Notes under the pieces: generated by a model
Database searches by the model: none
Told to the model about the DNA's origin: nothing
Seen by the model: the letters and a program-made list of their open reading frames with translations, nothing else
Assembly: GCF_000732195.1 (NCBI RefSeq)
Contig: NZ_JNNU01000004.1
Coordinates: 62,001 to 126,000 of the forward strand
Source: Neorhizobium vignae
Lineage (GTDB): Bacteria; Pseudomonadota; Alphaproteobacteria; Rhizobiales; Rhizobiaceae
DNA length: 64,000 bases
Reading direction: 5' to 3'
Translations under genes and position numbers: made by a program
In this document: positions 26,387-35,965 of the stretch, piece by piece
How the letters are laid out: the number at the start of each line of letters is the position of its first letter
Numbering within the stretch: position 1 is the stretch's first letter

Positions 26387-27568
26387 TCAGGCCTGATGGT
26401 TGCGTCCGTCCGCGTCCTGAGCGGATGGCGCCGGCAGCAGCGCAGTCGGCGTCTGATCGGTGAGCAGCATCTCGCCCTCGCCTTTCTGCCGGCGGCGTGC
26501 GAGCGTGCGCCTGCGCAGGATCCGTACGCGCTTGATGCGGCGAGGATCGGCCTCCAGGATCTGGAATTCGAAGCCGGGCACCGCCTGCACCACCTCGCCG
26601 CGCACGGGAATGCGGCCAAGCGCGGAGAAGATCAGGCCGCCCAGCGTATCGACGTCTTCAAGGCGGTCGCGGATGTCGAAATCGGAACCGATCGCCTTGG
26701 CTATCTCTTCCAGTTCGATACGCGCATCGGCGACGAAGACATCTTCGCTGGTGCGGGAGAACATGACCTCTTCATTGTCATGTTCGTCCTCGACATCGCC
26801 GATTACCATTTCGACGATATCCTCATGGGTGACGAGGCCGTCTGTCCCGCCATATTCGTCGATGACGAGCGCCAGCTGGGTGCGCGCCGCCTGCATGCTC
26901 TGCATCAGGTCGGAAGCGAGCATCGACGGCGGCACGAACAGAATCTTGCGGATCAGCCCGGCTTCGGCAACCGTCTGCTCGAGATCGACGCGGCCGAGGT
27001 CGAAGGCAGGCCGCGGCGTACGCACGGTCTTTTCCGCCTTTTCCGGCTTGTCTGTTGCAAGCGGCATCGGCTGTGCGGGTGCCGCACGCGCACTCGTACG
27101 GCGTTTGTTGCGTGCCTGCTTGGCGAGATAGGAAAGGAGGTCGCGGATATGGACCATGCCGCGCGGGTCATCGAGCGTGTCGTTGTAGACCGGCATGCGC
27201 GAGCGGCCGGTTTCCTCGAAATGGATCATCAGCTCGCCGATGGTCATGGCCATGTCGACCGCCTCGATATCGGCACGGGGCACCATGATGTCCTCGACGC
27301 GCACCTCGCGGAAGCGGAGGATATTATGGAGCATCGCCCGCTCCTCGGGCGAAAAGGCATTGCTGATATTGGTGTCGGTCAGCAAGGCGTCGGCGAGATC
27401 TTCGCGGAGTCTCTCGCCCTGAGACGGCCTGAGCAGCCGGACCGCGCGAGACCAGAAAGAGCTTTGGTGTTTTTGGGCTTCCGCGCGGGACGGACTACTG
27501 CCCTCTTCCGAGGAACTTGAGTCGGCGTCCTTGCCCTCGCGGGTCGGGTTTGTCGAAAAGTCGTTCAT
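26387..27568 (-). CDS. corC: CorC/HlyC-type CBS-domain protein
   Basis: A 393-residue hemolysin/CorC-family protein without TM segments. Paired CBS domains lie at about residues 95-270, starting VEDIMVPRADIEAVDM and including SMLASDLMQSMQAARTQLAL and VIDEYGGTDGLVTHEDIVEM. A CorC_HlyC C-terminal domain covers about 285-370 (DFDIRDRLEDVDTLGGLIFS). An Ala/Thr/Arg-rich insert of about 40 residues splits the CBS region. E. coli CorC relates to Mg/Co efflux. It is in the conserved phoH-ybeY-corC-lnt order, 9 bases after ybeY, so probably co-transcribed. Confidence 0.93.
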   Translation of the reverse strand: MNDFSTNPTREGKDADSSSSEEGSSPSRAEAQKHQSSFWSRAVRLLRPSQGERLREDLADALLTDTNISNAFSPEERAMLHNILRFREVRVEDIMVPRADIEAVDMAMTIGELMIHFEETGRSRMPVYNDTLDDPRGMVHIRDLLSYLAKQARNKRRTSARAAPAQPMPLATDKPEKAEKTVRTPRPAFDLGRVDLEQTVAEAGLIRKILFVPPSMLASDLMQSMQAARTQLALVIDEYGGTDGLVTHEDIVEMVIGDVEDEHDNEEVMFSRTSEDVFVADARIELEEIAKAIGSDFDIRDRLEDVDTLGGLIFSALGRIPVRGEVVQAVPGFEFQILEADPRRIKRVRILRRRTLARRRQKGEGEMLLTDQTPTALLPAPSAQDADGRNHQA

Positions 27569-27577
27569 TGGTCCAGA

Positions 27578-28087
27578 CTATACTATCGGGTCTTGCCCCG
27601 CATAGGGGTCAGATAGGCCAAGCACGGCCAAAATGCGAGTCTCCAACGCTTCCATTCTTTCCGCTTCGTCCGTTTGCATATGGTCGTAGCCGAATAGATG
27701 CAGGAAACCGTGGACGAGCAGATGGGTCAGATGATCCTCGAAACTCTTGTCGAGATCAACCGCTTCCCGCTCAACTGTCTCGCGAGCGATGACGATATCG
27801 CCGAGCATCGGCCCGGGCGTCTTGCCCGGTTCGAGCGGGAAGGCCGGGAAAGACAGGACGTTGGTCGGCTTGTCCTTGCCCCGCCATTCGGCGTTGATTT
27901 CCTTGATCGCCGCATCGTCGGTAAAGACCAACGACAATTCCGGAGCGATTTTCGGGAACGGCTGTTTTTCCTGGCCCGCCAGGAATTCGGCCGCGGCGCC
28001 AAGCGTTTTTTCGCTCAGCGCCAAAAGGGCCGGCTCTTCGGGCCAGCCCTCGTCTTCAATGCTGATCTGTATGTCGAGTTGGGGCAT
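27578..28087 (-). CDS. ybeY: Endoribonuclease YbeY
   Basis: Metal-dependent RNase for 16S rRNA 3' maturation and 70S quality control, also tied to sRNA regulation in S. meliloti. The 169-residue protein has the UPF0054 metal site [11 protein letters not shown] with H126, H130 and H136. The upstream conserved segment NVLSFP and the GDIVI strand are also present. It lies 18 bases after phoH, the usual partner, and 9 bases before corC. Confidence 0.96.
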   Translation of the reverse strand: MPQLDIQISIEDEGWPEEPALLALSEKTLGAAAEFLAGQEKQPFPKIAPELSLVFTDDAAIKEINAEWRGKDKPTNVLSFPAFPLEPGKTPGPMLGDIVIARETVEREAVDLDKSFEDHLTHLLVHGFLHLFGYDHMQTDEAERMEALETRILAVLGLSDPYAGQDPIV

Positions 28088-28105
28088 AAGGTTTGGAGCC
28101 GACCG

Positions 28106-29161
28106 TTACCGGTCGACTTCCTCGCTTTCCTCGTGAACGGCATATTGCGCGTCATAGGCCCGGACGATGCGGCCGACCAGCGGATGGCGGACCACGTCGG
28201 TATCCTTGAATCGGATCACCGAAATGCCCTCGACGCCCTTCAGGATCTGTAGCGCCTCCACCAGGCCGGATTTCACGCCGCGCGGAAGATCGACCTGGCT
28301 CGGGTCGCCGGTGATGATCATCCGGGCATTTTCGCCAAGACGCGTCAGGAACATCTTCATCTGCATCGACGTGGTGTTCTGCGCCTCGTCGAGGATGACC
28401 GCGGCATTTGCGAGCGTGCGACCGCGCATGAAGGCAAGCGGCGCGATTTCGATGACGCCGGCGGTGATCGCCCGTTCCACCTTGTCGCCCGGCATCATGT
28501 CGTAGAGAGCGTCATAGAGCGGCCGCAGATAGGGATCGACCTTGTCCTTCATGTCGCCGGGCAGAAAGCCCAGGCGCTCGCCGGCTTCGACGGCCGGACG
28601 CGACAGGATGATGCGATCGACAGCCCCGCGCTCCAGAAGCTGGGCGGCATGAGCGACGGCGAGATAGGTCTTGCCGGTACCGGCCGGTCCGACGCCAAAC
28701 ACGAGCTCCGACCGTTCCAGCGACCGCATATAGGCGTCCTGGGTCGGGGTGCGTGCGACGACCGTCTTCTTCTTGGTGGAAATCTGGCTCATGGAGAGCT
28801 TGGCTTTTTTCTCCAGCGTCGGCAGCTGCAGCTGGTCGTCTGCCGCCTGCGCCATGCGGATCGCGCCGTCGACGTCGGAGGTGTCGACCGAACCGCCCTT
28901 CTGGATGCGCTCATAAAGGAAATCCAGCGCCCGGCGCGCCTGGTTGGTGGCGATCAGATCGCCGGAGATGGCAACCGAATTGCCGCGTGCCCTGGCGTCG
29001 ATATGAAGCCGTTCTTCGAGAAGTTTGAGATTCTGGTCGAACTGACCGAAAAGCTCGCTGGCGAACCTATTGTTCTCGAACGTCAGGACAAAGTGATTGG
29101 CGTCGGTAGCGGCGGTGCGGGGGTGGCGCGCGGATGAAGAAACCAATTCATGTCCGTTCAA
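28106..29161 (-). CDS. phoH: PhoH-like ATPase (YbeZ)
   Basis: Cytoplasmic P-loop ATPase of 351 residues. Walker A is GVGPAGTGKTYLAVAHA near residue 157, Walker B is AAVILDEAQNTT near 258, and the conserved MFLTRLGENARMIITGDPSQ follows. An N-terminal KH-like region (residues 20-90, including NRFASELFGQFDQNLKLLEE) suggests RNA binding. The likely start is TTG 29161, with GAGGAG about 8 bases upstream. It is probably a partner of YbeY in rRNA metabolism and stands between miaB and ybeY. Confidence 0.94.
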   Translation of the reverse strand: MNGHELVSSSARHPRTAATDANHFVLTFENNRFASELFGQFDQNLKLLEERLHIDARARGNSVAISGDLIATNQARRALDFLYERIQKGGSVDTSDVDGAIRMAQAADDQLQLPTLEKKAKLSMSQISTKKKTVVARTPTQDAYMRSLERSELVFGVGPAGTGKTYLAVAHAAQLLERGAVDRIILSRPAVEAGERLGFLPGDMKDKVDPYLRPLYDALYDMMPGDKVERAITAGVIEIAPLAFMRGRTLANAAVILDEAQNTTSMQMKMFLTRLGENARMIITGDPSQVDLPRGVKSGLVEALQILKGVEGISVIRFKDTDVVRHPLVGRIVRAYDAQYAVHEESEEVDR

Positions 29162-29185
29162 GTAGGCAAGCTCCTCGATCTTAGC

Positions 29186-30598
29186 TCAGGCTCCTATTAA
29201 ACTCCCTGCCGGGTCGGCAAACAAGCTGTTCGGGCCGGTTCCACTGATTCGTACCTCGATAATGTCACCGATTTGCGATGTTTTTGCATCAACATTCACA
29301 GATTGAAGCCAGGGAGAGCGTCCGATTATCTGTCCTGGCATGCGACCGGGCTTTTCGAGCAACAGGTCGATGACTTTTCCAACGCAGGATTTGGCGAACT
29401 CGGCCTGCTGTTTCAAGAGCAGGGCCTGCAATCTTTCGAGCCGCTCCGCCTTCACGTCTTCCGGCACCTGATCGCCAAGATCGGCGCCAGGCGTGCCCGG
29501 ACGGGTCGAGTATTTGAAGGAATAGGCCTGGGCGTAGTTCACGTCCTCGACGAGGCGCAGCGTGTCTTCGAAATCCCTGTCCGTCTCGCCGGGGAAACCG
29601 ACGATGAAATCGCCGGCGATGGCGATATCCGGCCGGGCTTCGCGGATGCGCTCGATCAGGCGGAGATATTCGGCACCCGTGTGGCGGCGGTTCATGGCCT
29701 TCAGAATGCGGTCCGAACCAGCCTGGACCGGCAGATGCAGATAGGGCATCAGGGTGCGCAGGTTGCGATGGGCCTCGATCAGCCGGTCATCCATGTCGCG
29801 CGGGTGGCTGGTCGTATAGCGCAAACGCGCGAGGCCCGGGATTTCCGCCAGGCGATAAAGCAGGTCGCCGAGGCTCCATTCTCCGCCTTTCGGGCCTTCC
29901 GCACGCCAGGCATTGACGTTCTGGCCGAGCAGGGTGATCTCGCGCACACCGCCATCGACAAGCCGCCAGGCTTCGTCGACGATCTGCTGGACGGGGCGGG
30001 AGACCTCCGAACCGCGGGTATAGGGCACGACGCAGAAGGTGCAGAACTTGTCGCAGCCTTCCTGAACGGTGAGGAAGGCGGTGACGCCGCGGGCGCGGAT
30101 CTTCGCCTTTTCGGTAACCGGCAGGTGCTCGAACTTGTCCTCGACCGCATATTCGGTGTCGACGACAGGCTTTCCGCCGCGGGCGCGCCTCAGCGCTTCC
30201 GGCAGGCGATGGTAGGTCTGCGGGCCGATCACCACGTCGACGGCCGGCGCACGGCGGATGATTTCCTCGCCTTCCGCCTGGGCGACGCAGCCGGCGACAC
30301 CGATCATCAGCTCCCGGCCTTCGGCAGCGCGCGCCTTCTTCATGTCGCGAAGACGCCCGAGCGCAGAATAGACCTTGTCGGCCGCCTTCTCGCGGATGTG
30401 ACAGGTGTTGAGGAGGATCAGGTCGGCCTCGCCCATCTCTTCGGTCGGCACGTAACCTTCGCCCGCCAGCGCATCGCTCATGCGGCCTGAATCGTAGACA
30501 TTCATCTGGCAACCGTAGGTCTTGATGAAGACCTTGCGGGTATTCGAGCGCTGGACCGGCTCTTCGGCGGCCACGGAAAGGGAGACGTGTTCGTTCAT
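29186..30598 (-). CDS. miaB: tRNA-2-methylthio-N6-dimethylallyladenosine synthase
   Basis: Radical-SAM methylthiotransferase that completes ms2i6A37 on tRNAs. The 470-residue protein shows the UPF0004 domain with three cluster Cys ([26 protein letters not shown]). The radical-SAM CxxxCxxC is in [16 protein letters not shown] near residue 170, and the C-terminal TRAM domain covers about 395-460. I chose ATG 30598 (MNEHVSL) because GGAG lies 6 bases upstream; two earlier in-frame starts are weaker. It follows the acyltransferase gene by 43 bases and may share its transcript. Confidence 0.96.
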   Translation of the reverse strand: MNEHVSLSVAAEEPVQRSNTRKVFIKTYGCQMNVYDSGRMSDALAGEGYVPTEEMGEADLILLNTCHIREKAADKVYSALGRLRDMKKARAAEGRELMIGVAGCVAQAEGEEIIRRAPAVDVVIGPQTYHRLPEALRRARGGKPVVDTEYAVEDKFEHLPVTEKAKIRARGVTAFLTVQEGCDKFCTFCVVPYTRGSEVSRPVQQIVDEAWRLVDGGVREITLLGQNVNAWRAEGPKGGEWSLGDLLYRLAEIPGLARLRYTTSHPRDMDDRLIEAHRNLRTLMPYLHLPVQAGSDRILKAMNRRHTGAEYLRLIERIREARPDIAIAGDFIVGFPGETDRDFEDTLRLVEDVNYAQAYSFKYSTRPGTPGADLGDQVPEDVKAERLERLQALLLKQQAEFAKSCVGKVIDLLLEKPGRMPGQIIGRSPWLQSVNVDAKTSQIGDIIEVRISGTGPNSLFADPAGSLIGA

Positions 30599-30641
30599 GG
30601 CTCGCTCCATACCGCAAGAATACCCGGAAATGAAGCGTTTC

Positions 30642-31445
30642 CTAAAGCGCTTCGTAGTCACGACCCCGCAGATGGCGGATCAGCATGCGCCGAAGCCGGC
30701 TCGTCACGGCCATGCTCAGATGCTTGCGGTTGTCGCCGGCGCGGAAATCGACCGTTTCCCCGAAGGCGACGTCCACGTCCAGCGCGCCTTCCTTCAGGAC
30801 GCCGAGCAGATGCGGCACGAGTTCGATATCGCCAGGCCACGCCGCGATCGGCCGATGATAACGGCCCATCGCCATGCCGTGGACGCGGGTATAGGCGATC
30901 GCCACGGGCTGGACATGCACGACGCCCTCCGGCGTGTGCTGGACCGCGGCTGCGGCGGCCCCGAACAATGACGACTTGACCTCCAGAAGCCGGTTGCCGT
31001 CGGAGGTGGTGCCCTCGGGAAAGAGCACGACGACTTCGCCGGCTGCCATGCGCTCGGCAATTTCGTTCACCTGATCGCCGGTGCGGCGCCTCTGTTCACG
31101 GACGACGAAGATGCTCTTCTGCAGCTTGGCGAGCGTGCCGAAGACCGGCCATTCCGACACTTCCATCTTGGCAATGAAGACCACGTCGGCGATTGCGCCG
31201 AGCACCAGAATGTCCTTCCAGGACGCATGATTGCACGCAAGCATCAGCGGCCGGCGGCGATCCAGCGCTCCGTGAACATGAATGCGGATGCCAAGCAGAA
31301 AACAGGCGGTCTTATGCCAGTAGCGCGGGATATAGCGGCGGATCTTGAGGTCGAAGGCGAGGCCGAGGAGCTGAAACGGCAACAGGACCAGCGTAACTGC
31401 GAAAAGAGCAACGAAAACGAAGCCGATCCGCGCCCAAGTAATCAC
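30642..31445 (-). CDS. olsA: Lyso-ornithine lipid O-acyltransferase (PlsC family)
   Basis: A 267-residue membrane-anchored acyltransferase. TM segments lie near residues 5-30. The HxxxxD active site is NHASWKD near residue 73, and the acceptor-binding block is [10 protein letters not shown] near 141. It belongs to the PlsC/1-acylglycerol-3-phosphate acyltransferase family. I call it OlsA because it lies between miaB and a fur-type gene, as I recall for S. meliloti olsA, and olsB is in the same window. A general PlsC role cannot be excluded. The start overlaps the fur/mur stop by 4 bases (31442-31445). Confidence 0.82.
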   Translation of the reverse strand: MITWARIGFVFVALFAVTLVLLPFQLLGLAFDLKIRRYIPRYWHKTACFLLGIRIHVHGALDRRRPLMLACNHASWKDILVLGAIADVVFIAKMEVSEWPVFGTLAKLQKSIFVVREQRRRTGDQVNEIAERMAAGEVVVLFPEGTTSDGNRLLEVKSSLFGAAAAAVQHTPEGVVHVQPVAIAYTRVHGMAMGRYHRPIAAWPGDIELVPHLLGVLKEGALDVDVAFGETVDFRAGDNRKHLSMAVTSRLRRMLIRHLRGRDYEAL

Positions 31446-31870
31446 TTATCATCCTTGTCCAGCGGGATGCCGTAGAGCTCCAGCCGGTGGCCGACGAGAC
31501 GGAACCCGTGCTCCCGGGCAATGCGTTCCTGCAGCGCCTCGATTTCCGCCGAGCGGAACTCGATGACATTGCCGGTGGTGAGATCGATCATGTGGTCGTG
31601 ATGTTCCTCAGGCACGGTCTCGTAACGCGAGCGGCCGTCGCGGAAATCGTGACGTTCTATGATCCCTTCGTCCTCGAACAATTTTACCGTGCGGTAGACC
31701 GTGGAGATGGAGATACGCGGATCGACCTTGGAGGACCGGCGATAGAGTTCCTCGACATCCGGATGGTCAACGGATTCCTGCAGGATACGCGCGATCACGC
31801 GGCGTTGATCCGTCATTCGCATGCCTTTCTCGGCACACAGCTCCTCCAGGGTCTTGGAAAGGTCTGTCAT
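31442..31870 (-). CDS. fur: Fur-family metalloregulator (probably Mur)
   Basis: A 142-residue Fur-family repressor. The winged helix is at about residues 15-85 (RMTDQRRVIARILQ, then STVYRTVKLFEDEGIIERHD), followed by the metal-binding dimerisation domain with EEHHDHMIDLTTGNVIEF. The CxxC zinc motif of classic Fur is absent; the only Cys is residue 12. In rhizobia such proteins act mainly as manganese-responsive Mur, with RirA handling iron, so Mur is the better functional guess. The stop overlaps the acyltransferase start (ATGA). Confidence 0.93.
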   Translation of the reverse strand: MTDLSKTLEELCAEKGMRMTDQRRVIARILQESVDHPDVEELYRRSSKVDPRISISTVYRTVKLFEDEGIIERHDFRDGRSRYETVPEEHHDHMIDLTTGNVIEFRSAEIEALQERIAREHGFRLVGHRLELYGIPLDKDDK

Positions 31871-31911
31871 GTCGTTTTGGCCTTCGAAACGTTCCCGTAG
31901 AAACTAACGGA

Positions 31912-32427
31912 CTAACGAAGAACGCGGCTCATGACAAGCGCCGTGGATCGCCTCCCGTCCGGCCCGGCATAATAGGCGGGGCGCTCGCCCACTTTCTGGA
32001 AACCGAGCTTGCGGTAAAGCTCGACAGCAGGGCGATTCGCCGCCTCCACTTCCAGGAACATGCTCTCCCCGCCGCGCGCCGCGGCCTCGCGCAAGGCCGC
32101 CTGCATCAGACGCCAGCCGAGTCCCACCCGGCCGAATTTCTCGTTAACGGCGACCGTCAGGATCTCCGCCTCGCCGGCCGCTTCCCGCGACAGAACGAAC
32201 CCACCGAGCGGCTTGGAGAAAAACGCATTGGTCTGACGGGCGATGAAACCGAAGACATTTTGCTGCAGAAGCAGGTTCTGGAATTCGCCGTCACTCCACT
32301 GACGCGGAAATCGCTGGCCATGCAGCTCGGAGATCTCCAGGCAGTCGCTCGCCTCCATCGGCAGGACTTCGAAATACGGCTTCCAGGTCAGGTAATCGTC
32401 GAGCATCGGCGCGGTCTGTACATTCAC
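31912..32427 (-). CDS. rimI: Ribosomal protein bS18 (S18)-alanine N-acetyltransferase
   Basis: A 171-residue GNAT acetyltransferase. The acetyl-CoA loop is VNEKFGRVGLGWRLMQAALR (R/Q-x-x-G-x-G/A pattern) near residue 93, followed by FLEVEAANRPAVELYRKLGF, the classic RimI signature. It acetylates N-terminal Ala of S18. The GTG at 32427 overlaps the tsaB stop by 4 bases (GTGA), suggesting coupling; an ATG at 32406 (MLDDYLTW) is a good alternative. The tsaB-rimI pairing is very common. Confidence 0.93.
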   Translation of the reverse strand: MNVQTAPMLDDYLTWKPYFEVLPMEASDCLEISELHGQRFPRQWSDGEFQNLLLQQNVFGFIARQTNAFFSKPLGGFVLSREAAGEAEILTVAVNEKFGRVGLGWRLMQAALREAAARGGESMFLEVEAANRPAVELYRKLGFQKVGERPAYYAGPDGRRSTALVMSRVLR

Positions 32428-33089
32428 GAACGGGCAAGGGCAAAACCGGTCTGCGGTTTCGCATCTGGTCCCCGAAGATACAATGGTTTGGGACGTTGCG
32501 CATCCGCAGGTTTTTCGGCGGCGATGCGGGCAACGAAGGCGATATCGAAGCGGTCCCGCCCGTCATGGTCTGCAACTCCCTTGCCAAGGGAGTGTTCGGC
32601 CCAAGAGCCGGTGATTGGTGCCGAAAGAGACCTGGCGAGTTCCGAAACATCCTCAGGCGAAAGTGCTGCCGGTTGGCTCAGCGCCTCCCCATTGGCGGAA
32701 AACGCCTGGGTGTAGACCTCGTTGCGCTTGGCATCCATGGCAACCACGACCGGCTGGCCGGGATGTTCGCCAAGAAACTTGAGCGCCAGAGCCTCGAGCG
32801 TGGTCACCCCGACCGATTCCACACCAAGAGCCAAGGCCAGGCCACGGGCGGCGGCAACGCCGACGCGAATGCCGGTGAAGGAGCCGGGGCCTATGACGAC
32901 CGCGACGCGTTCGACGGCTTTGAGAGGAAGACCGGCTGCAGCGAGCGCTTCGTCGATGACCGACATCAGCCTTTCGGCATGGCCCTTGCCGATCGTTTCG
33001 GTGACAGCCGACAGCACTTTGCCCGCGGCGCTGTCATAGAGCGCTGCGGAGCAATCCACTCCGGCGGTGTCGATGGCGAGAACAATCAT
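32424..33089 (-). CDS. tsaB: tRNA threonylcarbamoyladenosine synthesis protein TsaB
   Basis: A 221-residue ASKHA-fold protein that partners TsaD in t6A37 synthesis. It starts MIVLAIDTAGVDCSAALYD, and it has GPGSFTGIRVGVAAARGLAL near residue 68, the YeaZ/TsaB hallmark. The C-terminal half is shorter and less conserved, as usual. It is 18 bases downstream of the Nfu gene and overlaps rimI. Confidence 0.95.
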   Translation of the reverse strand: MIVLAIDTAGVDCSAALYDSAAGKVLSAVTETIGKGHAERLMSVIDEALAAAGLPLKAVERVAVVIGPGSFTGIRVGVAAARGLALALGVESVGVTTLEALALKFLGEHPGQPVVVAMDAKRNEVYTQAFSANGEALSQPAALSPEDVSELARSLSAPITGSWAEHSLGKGVADHDGRDRFDIAFVARIAAEKPADAQRPKPLYLRGPDAKPQTGFALARS

Positions 33090-33107
33090 TCAACGGTGCC
33101 GGTGGGC

Positions 33108-33674
33108 TTAGAGCGCTTCGACGGCCTGCACTTCCGGAACGAAATGCTTGAGCAGGTTCTGCACGCCGTGCTTCAGCGTCGCCGTGGAAGACGGGCAGCC
33201 GGAGCATGCACCCTTCATGTTGAGGTAGACCGTGCCGTCCCGGAAACCCTTGAAGGTAATGTCGCCGCCATCCTGGGCGACGGCCGGGCGGACGCGGGTT
33301 TCGAGCAGTTCCTTGATCGTCGCGACGATCGTTTCGTCGTCCTCGTCGAAGAACTCACCTTCCTCGTCGGATGCTTCAGCAAGAGTGGACGTACCGCCCA
33401 TGACCGGCGCGCCGGACATGAAATGCTCCATGATCGAGCCGAGGATCGCCGGCTTCAGGTGCTGCCATTCGGCGCTTTCCTTGGTGACGGTGATGAAGTC
33501 GTAACCGAAATAGACGCCGGTGACGCCGGAGATGCCGAACAGGCGCTCGGCCAGCGGAGATGCTTCCGCCTCGCCGGCGTTGCGGAAATCGGCGGTGCCT
33601 TTATCCATGACGACTTTGCCAGGCAGGAACTTCAGGGTCGCCGGATTGGGGGTGGCTTCCGTCTGAATGAACAT
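33108..33674 (-). CDS. NifU-like Fe-S scaffold/carrier (Nfu)
   Basis: A 188-residue protein with an Nfu N-terminal domain (MFIQTEATPNPATLKFLPG, residues 1-87), an acidic linker (ASDEEGEFFDEDD), and the C-terminal NifU domain with the cluster-binding CxxC in MKGACSGCPSSTATLKHGVQ near residue 157. It carries 4Fe-4S clusters to client enzymes; MiaB in this same gene run is such a client type. I start at MFIQTE (33674), matching the family. A Usp gene lies upstream and tsaB downstream. Confidence 0.94.
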   Translation of the reverse strand: MFIQTEATPNPATLKFLPGKVVMDKGTADFRNAGEAEASPLAERLFGISGVTGVYFGYDFITVTKESAEWQHLKPAILGSIMEHFMSGAPVMGGTSTLAEASDEEGEFFDEDDETIVATIKELLETRVRPAVAQDGGDITFKGFRDGTVYLNMKGACSGCPSSTATLKHGVQNLLKHFVPEVQAVEAL

Positions 33675-33789
33675 CTCGTCTCTCCTGGGGCACGGCGCCC
33701 CTCGCAAATTTAGAACTCTTCAAAAGAAGATAAGCCGTATCAGCTTTTCGTTCAAGTGCTCCTTTGCCTGCGCAAGATCAAGTCCGCAA

Positions 33790-34269
33790 TCATGCCAGCG
33801 CGTCAATTTCCTCGGCCGTCAGCGTGTCGGGCAGCACGGTGACGGGAATCGGGAAGGCGGCAACGGCGGACACCAGGGGTCCCGGCCCTTCCTTGGTGGA
33901 GCCGGCCGCCAGGACGAGGACCGCGATATCGCGGTCTTCCTCGACCAGCTGGATGATCTGTTCGCTGGCGTTACCTTCGCGGATGACGATTTCCGGATCG
34001 ATGCCGATCGTCTCGCGCACCTTCTGGGCGGTCTTGGCCATTACCGCATCCGCCTCTTCGCGGGCCTCAGCACGCATGATCTGCTCGACGCCCAGCCACT
34101 GCTGGAAATCGCCCTCGGGGATGACGAAAAGCAGGACGAGACCGCCGTTAGAGTTCTTGGCGCGGCGCCCCGCGTAATGGACCGCCTTTTCACATTCCGG
34201 GGTGCCGTCGATGACCGCCATGAACTTGCGCCGGTGCCCTTCAAGCCGCGAAAGCCGTTTCGATACCAT
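33790..34269 (-). CDS. Universal stress protein (UspA family)
   Basis: A 159-residue cytoplasmic protein with one Usp domain. The N-terminal strand is RKFMAVIDGTPECEKAVHYA, and the C-terminal nucleotide-loop region is VLVLAAGSTKEGPGPLVSAV (variant of G-x2-G-x9-G-S/T), so ATP binding is uncertain. The start ATG 34269 has GGAGG upstream with good spacing. It lies downstream of the trpS terminator and upstream of the Nfu gene. The function is not specific. Confidence 0.9.
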   Translation of the reverse strand: MVSKRLSRLEGHRRKFMAVIDGTPECEKAVHYAGRRAKNSNGGLVLLFVIPEGDFQQWLGVEQIMRAEAREEADAVMAKTAQKVRETIGIDPEIVIREGNASEQIIQLVEEDRDIAVLVLAAGSTKEGPGPLVSAVAAFPIPVTVLPDTLTAEEIDALA

Positions 34270-34329
34270 GCCGCCCCTCCTTCGCACGTAGACGACCCAA
34301 GCAGTCGTGATGCGGAACTTATACCAACC

Positions 34330-34367
34330 GAAAAAAATGAAAACCCGCCACGAATGTCGTGACGGGT
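34330..34367 (-). terminator. Intrinsic terminator after trpS
   Basis: On the minus strand ACCCGTCACGA (34367-34357) pairs with TCGTGGCGGGT (34353-34343), an 11-base-pair stem with one G-T pair and a 3-base loop. It is followed by TTTCATTTTTTT. Position is 38 bases after the trpS stop. Confidence 0.92.
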
Positions 34368-34404
34368 ATGCAATCTTTGCGTGACTCTAAGGGCGCCGAT
34401 GATC

Positions 34405-35469
34405 TCAACGCAGGAAACCGACGATGTCGAAGACGTCTCCCATGACCTTTTCGGCACGGGCGCGGGCGCGCTCGCCGCCATCCTTGAGGATGGCATCGAT
34501 ATGGGTCGTGTCGTCCATCAGGCGGCGCATCTCGGACGTGATCGGCGAAAGCACGTGCACGGCGAGATCGGCCAGCGCCGGCTTGAAGACCGAGAACTGC
34601 TGGCCGCCATATTCGGCGAGAACGTCGGCCTTGCTCCTGTCGGCAAGGGCTGCATAGATGCCGACCAGGTTGTCGGCTTCCGGGCGGCCCTTGAGGCCTT
34701 CGAGTTCGCTCGGCAGGCCCTCCGGATCGGTCTTGGCCTTGCGGATCTTCTTGGCGATCTCTTCCGGATCGTCCATCAGGTTGATGCGCGACAAATCCGA
34801 CGGGTCGGATTTCGACATCTTCTTGGTGCCGTCACGCAACGACATGACGCGGGGCGCCGGCCCCTCGATCAGCGGCTCGACCAGCGGGAAGAAACCATGG
34901 ATCGGCTCCTCGCCGACGACCATGTCGACGCCGGTGCCGGCGGCGCGGATCTTCTCCTGGAAGTCGATGTTGAACTTCTGGGCGATATCGCGGGCGAGTT
35001 CCAGGTGCTGCTTCTGGTCGTCGCCGACCGGCACGTGGGTGGCGCGATAGACGAGAATGTCGGCAGCCATCAGACTCGGATAGGCGAGCAGGCCGAGCGA
35101 GGCGTTCTCGCGGTCCTTGCCGGCCTTGTCCTTGAACTGGGTCATCCGGTTCATCCAGCCGATGCGGGCGACGCAATTGAAGATCCAGGCGAGTTCCGCA
35201 TGCTGCGGCACGGCCGACTGGTTGAAGACGATATGTTTCTTCGGGTCGATGCCCGAAGCGATGAAGGCGGCGGCGATCGAGCGGATCTGCCCCTTCAGAT
35301 CGTCATGGACAAGCTGGGCGGTGATCGCATGCAGGTCGACGACACAATAGATGCAGTCGTTGTTTTCCTGCAGCGCGACGAACTTGCGGATCGCACCGAG
35401 ATAATTGCCGAGATGGAGATTGCCGGTCGGCTGAACGCCGGAAAAGACAAGCGGCTTGAAGCTGTTCAT
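34405..35469 (-). CDS. trpS: Tryptophanyl-tRNA synthetase
   Basis: Class I aminoacyl-tRNA synthetase of 354 residues. The HIGH-like motif is [17 protein letters not shown] at about residues 11-27 (GNLHLGN form), and the KMSKS loop [12 protein letters not shown] is near residue 215. Other conserved blocks are [15 protein letters not shown] (here [20 protein letters not shown]) and [17 protein letters not shown]. It ends at a strong terminator. murJ lies upstream on the same strand but is separated by two inserted genes. Confidence 0.98.
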   Translation of the reverse strand: MNSFKPLVFSGVQPTGNLHLGNYLGAIRKFVALQENNDCIYCVVDLHAITAQLVHDDLKGQIRSIAAAFIASGIDPKKHIVFNQSAVPQHAELAWIFNCVARIGWMNRMTQFKDKAGKDRENASLGLLAYPSLMAADILVYRATHVPVGDDQKQHLELARDIAQKFNIDFQEKIRAAGTGVDMVVGEEPIHGFFPLVEPLIEGPAPRVMSLRDGTKKMSKSDPSDLSRINLMDDPEEIAKKIRKAKTDPEGLPSELEGLKGRPEADNLVGIYAALADRSKADVLAEYGGQQFSVFKPALADLAVHVLSPITSEMRRLMDDTTHIDAILKDGGERARARAEKVMGDVFDIVGFLR

Positions 35470-35566
35470 ATCGTCCTCGATTAGGCTGGTGGAGGGCCCC
35501 AGACCCGAAGGGTCATGTTGCTAACGCGCGGGCTTATGCACGGCGAAGCGCGGAGGATCAAGAGCA

Positions 35567-35965
35567 TCAGCGAGCCGCGTGTTCAATCAGATCCCAGGTG
35601 TTGCCGTAGGGATCGGCAAACACGGCCACCGAGCCGTAGATCTCGTGCCGCGGCTCCTCGATAAAACGGACGCCCTTGGCGGCCATGGCGGCATGGTCGC
35701 GGGCAAAATCGTCCGTCTTCAGGAAGAAGCCGACCCGGCCGCCGGTCTGGTTGCCGATCGCAGCCTTCTGCGTGTCGGTGGCGGCCTCAGCCAGCAACAG
35801 GGCCGCGCCCTCGCCGCCCTTCGGCTTCACCACGACCCAACGCTTGCCCTGCGGCTGCACGCTGTCCTCCAGGCAATCAAAGCCGAGCACTCCGCAATAA
35901 AAATCCTTGGCCCGGTCGTAGTCATCGACGATCAGCGCCACGAGAAACAGCGATTGGACGGGCAT
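35567..35965 (-). CDS. VOC (glyoxalase/bleomycin resistance) family protein
   Basis: A 132-residue protein with a single VOC module made of two beta-alpha-beta-beta-beta units. Visible parts are LFLVALIVDDYDRAKDFYCG near the start, GGRVGFFLKTDDFARDHAAM in the middle, and VAVFADPYGNTWDLIEHA at the end. The Glu/His metal ligands are only partly obvious, so the reaction (lyase, dioxygenase or binding protein) is open. It lies between trpS and murJ, where I do not expect it from relatives. Confidence 0.87.
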   Translation of the reverse strand: MPVQSLFLVALIVDDYDRAKDFYCGVLGFDCLEDSVQPQGKRWVVVKPKGGEGAALLLAEAATDTQKAAIGNQTGGRVGFFLKTDDFARDHAAMAAKGVRFIEEPRHEIYGSVAVFADPYGNTWDLIEHAAR

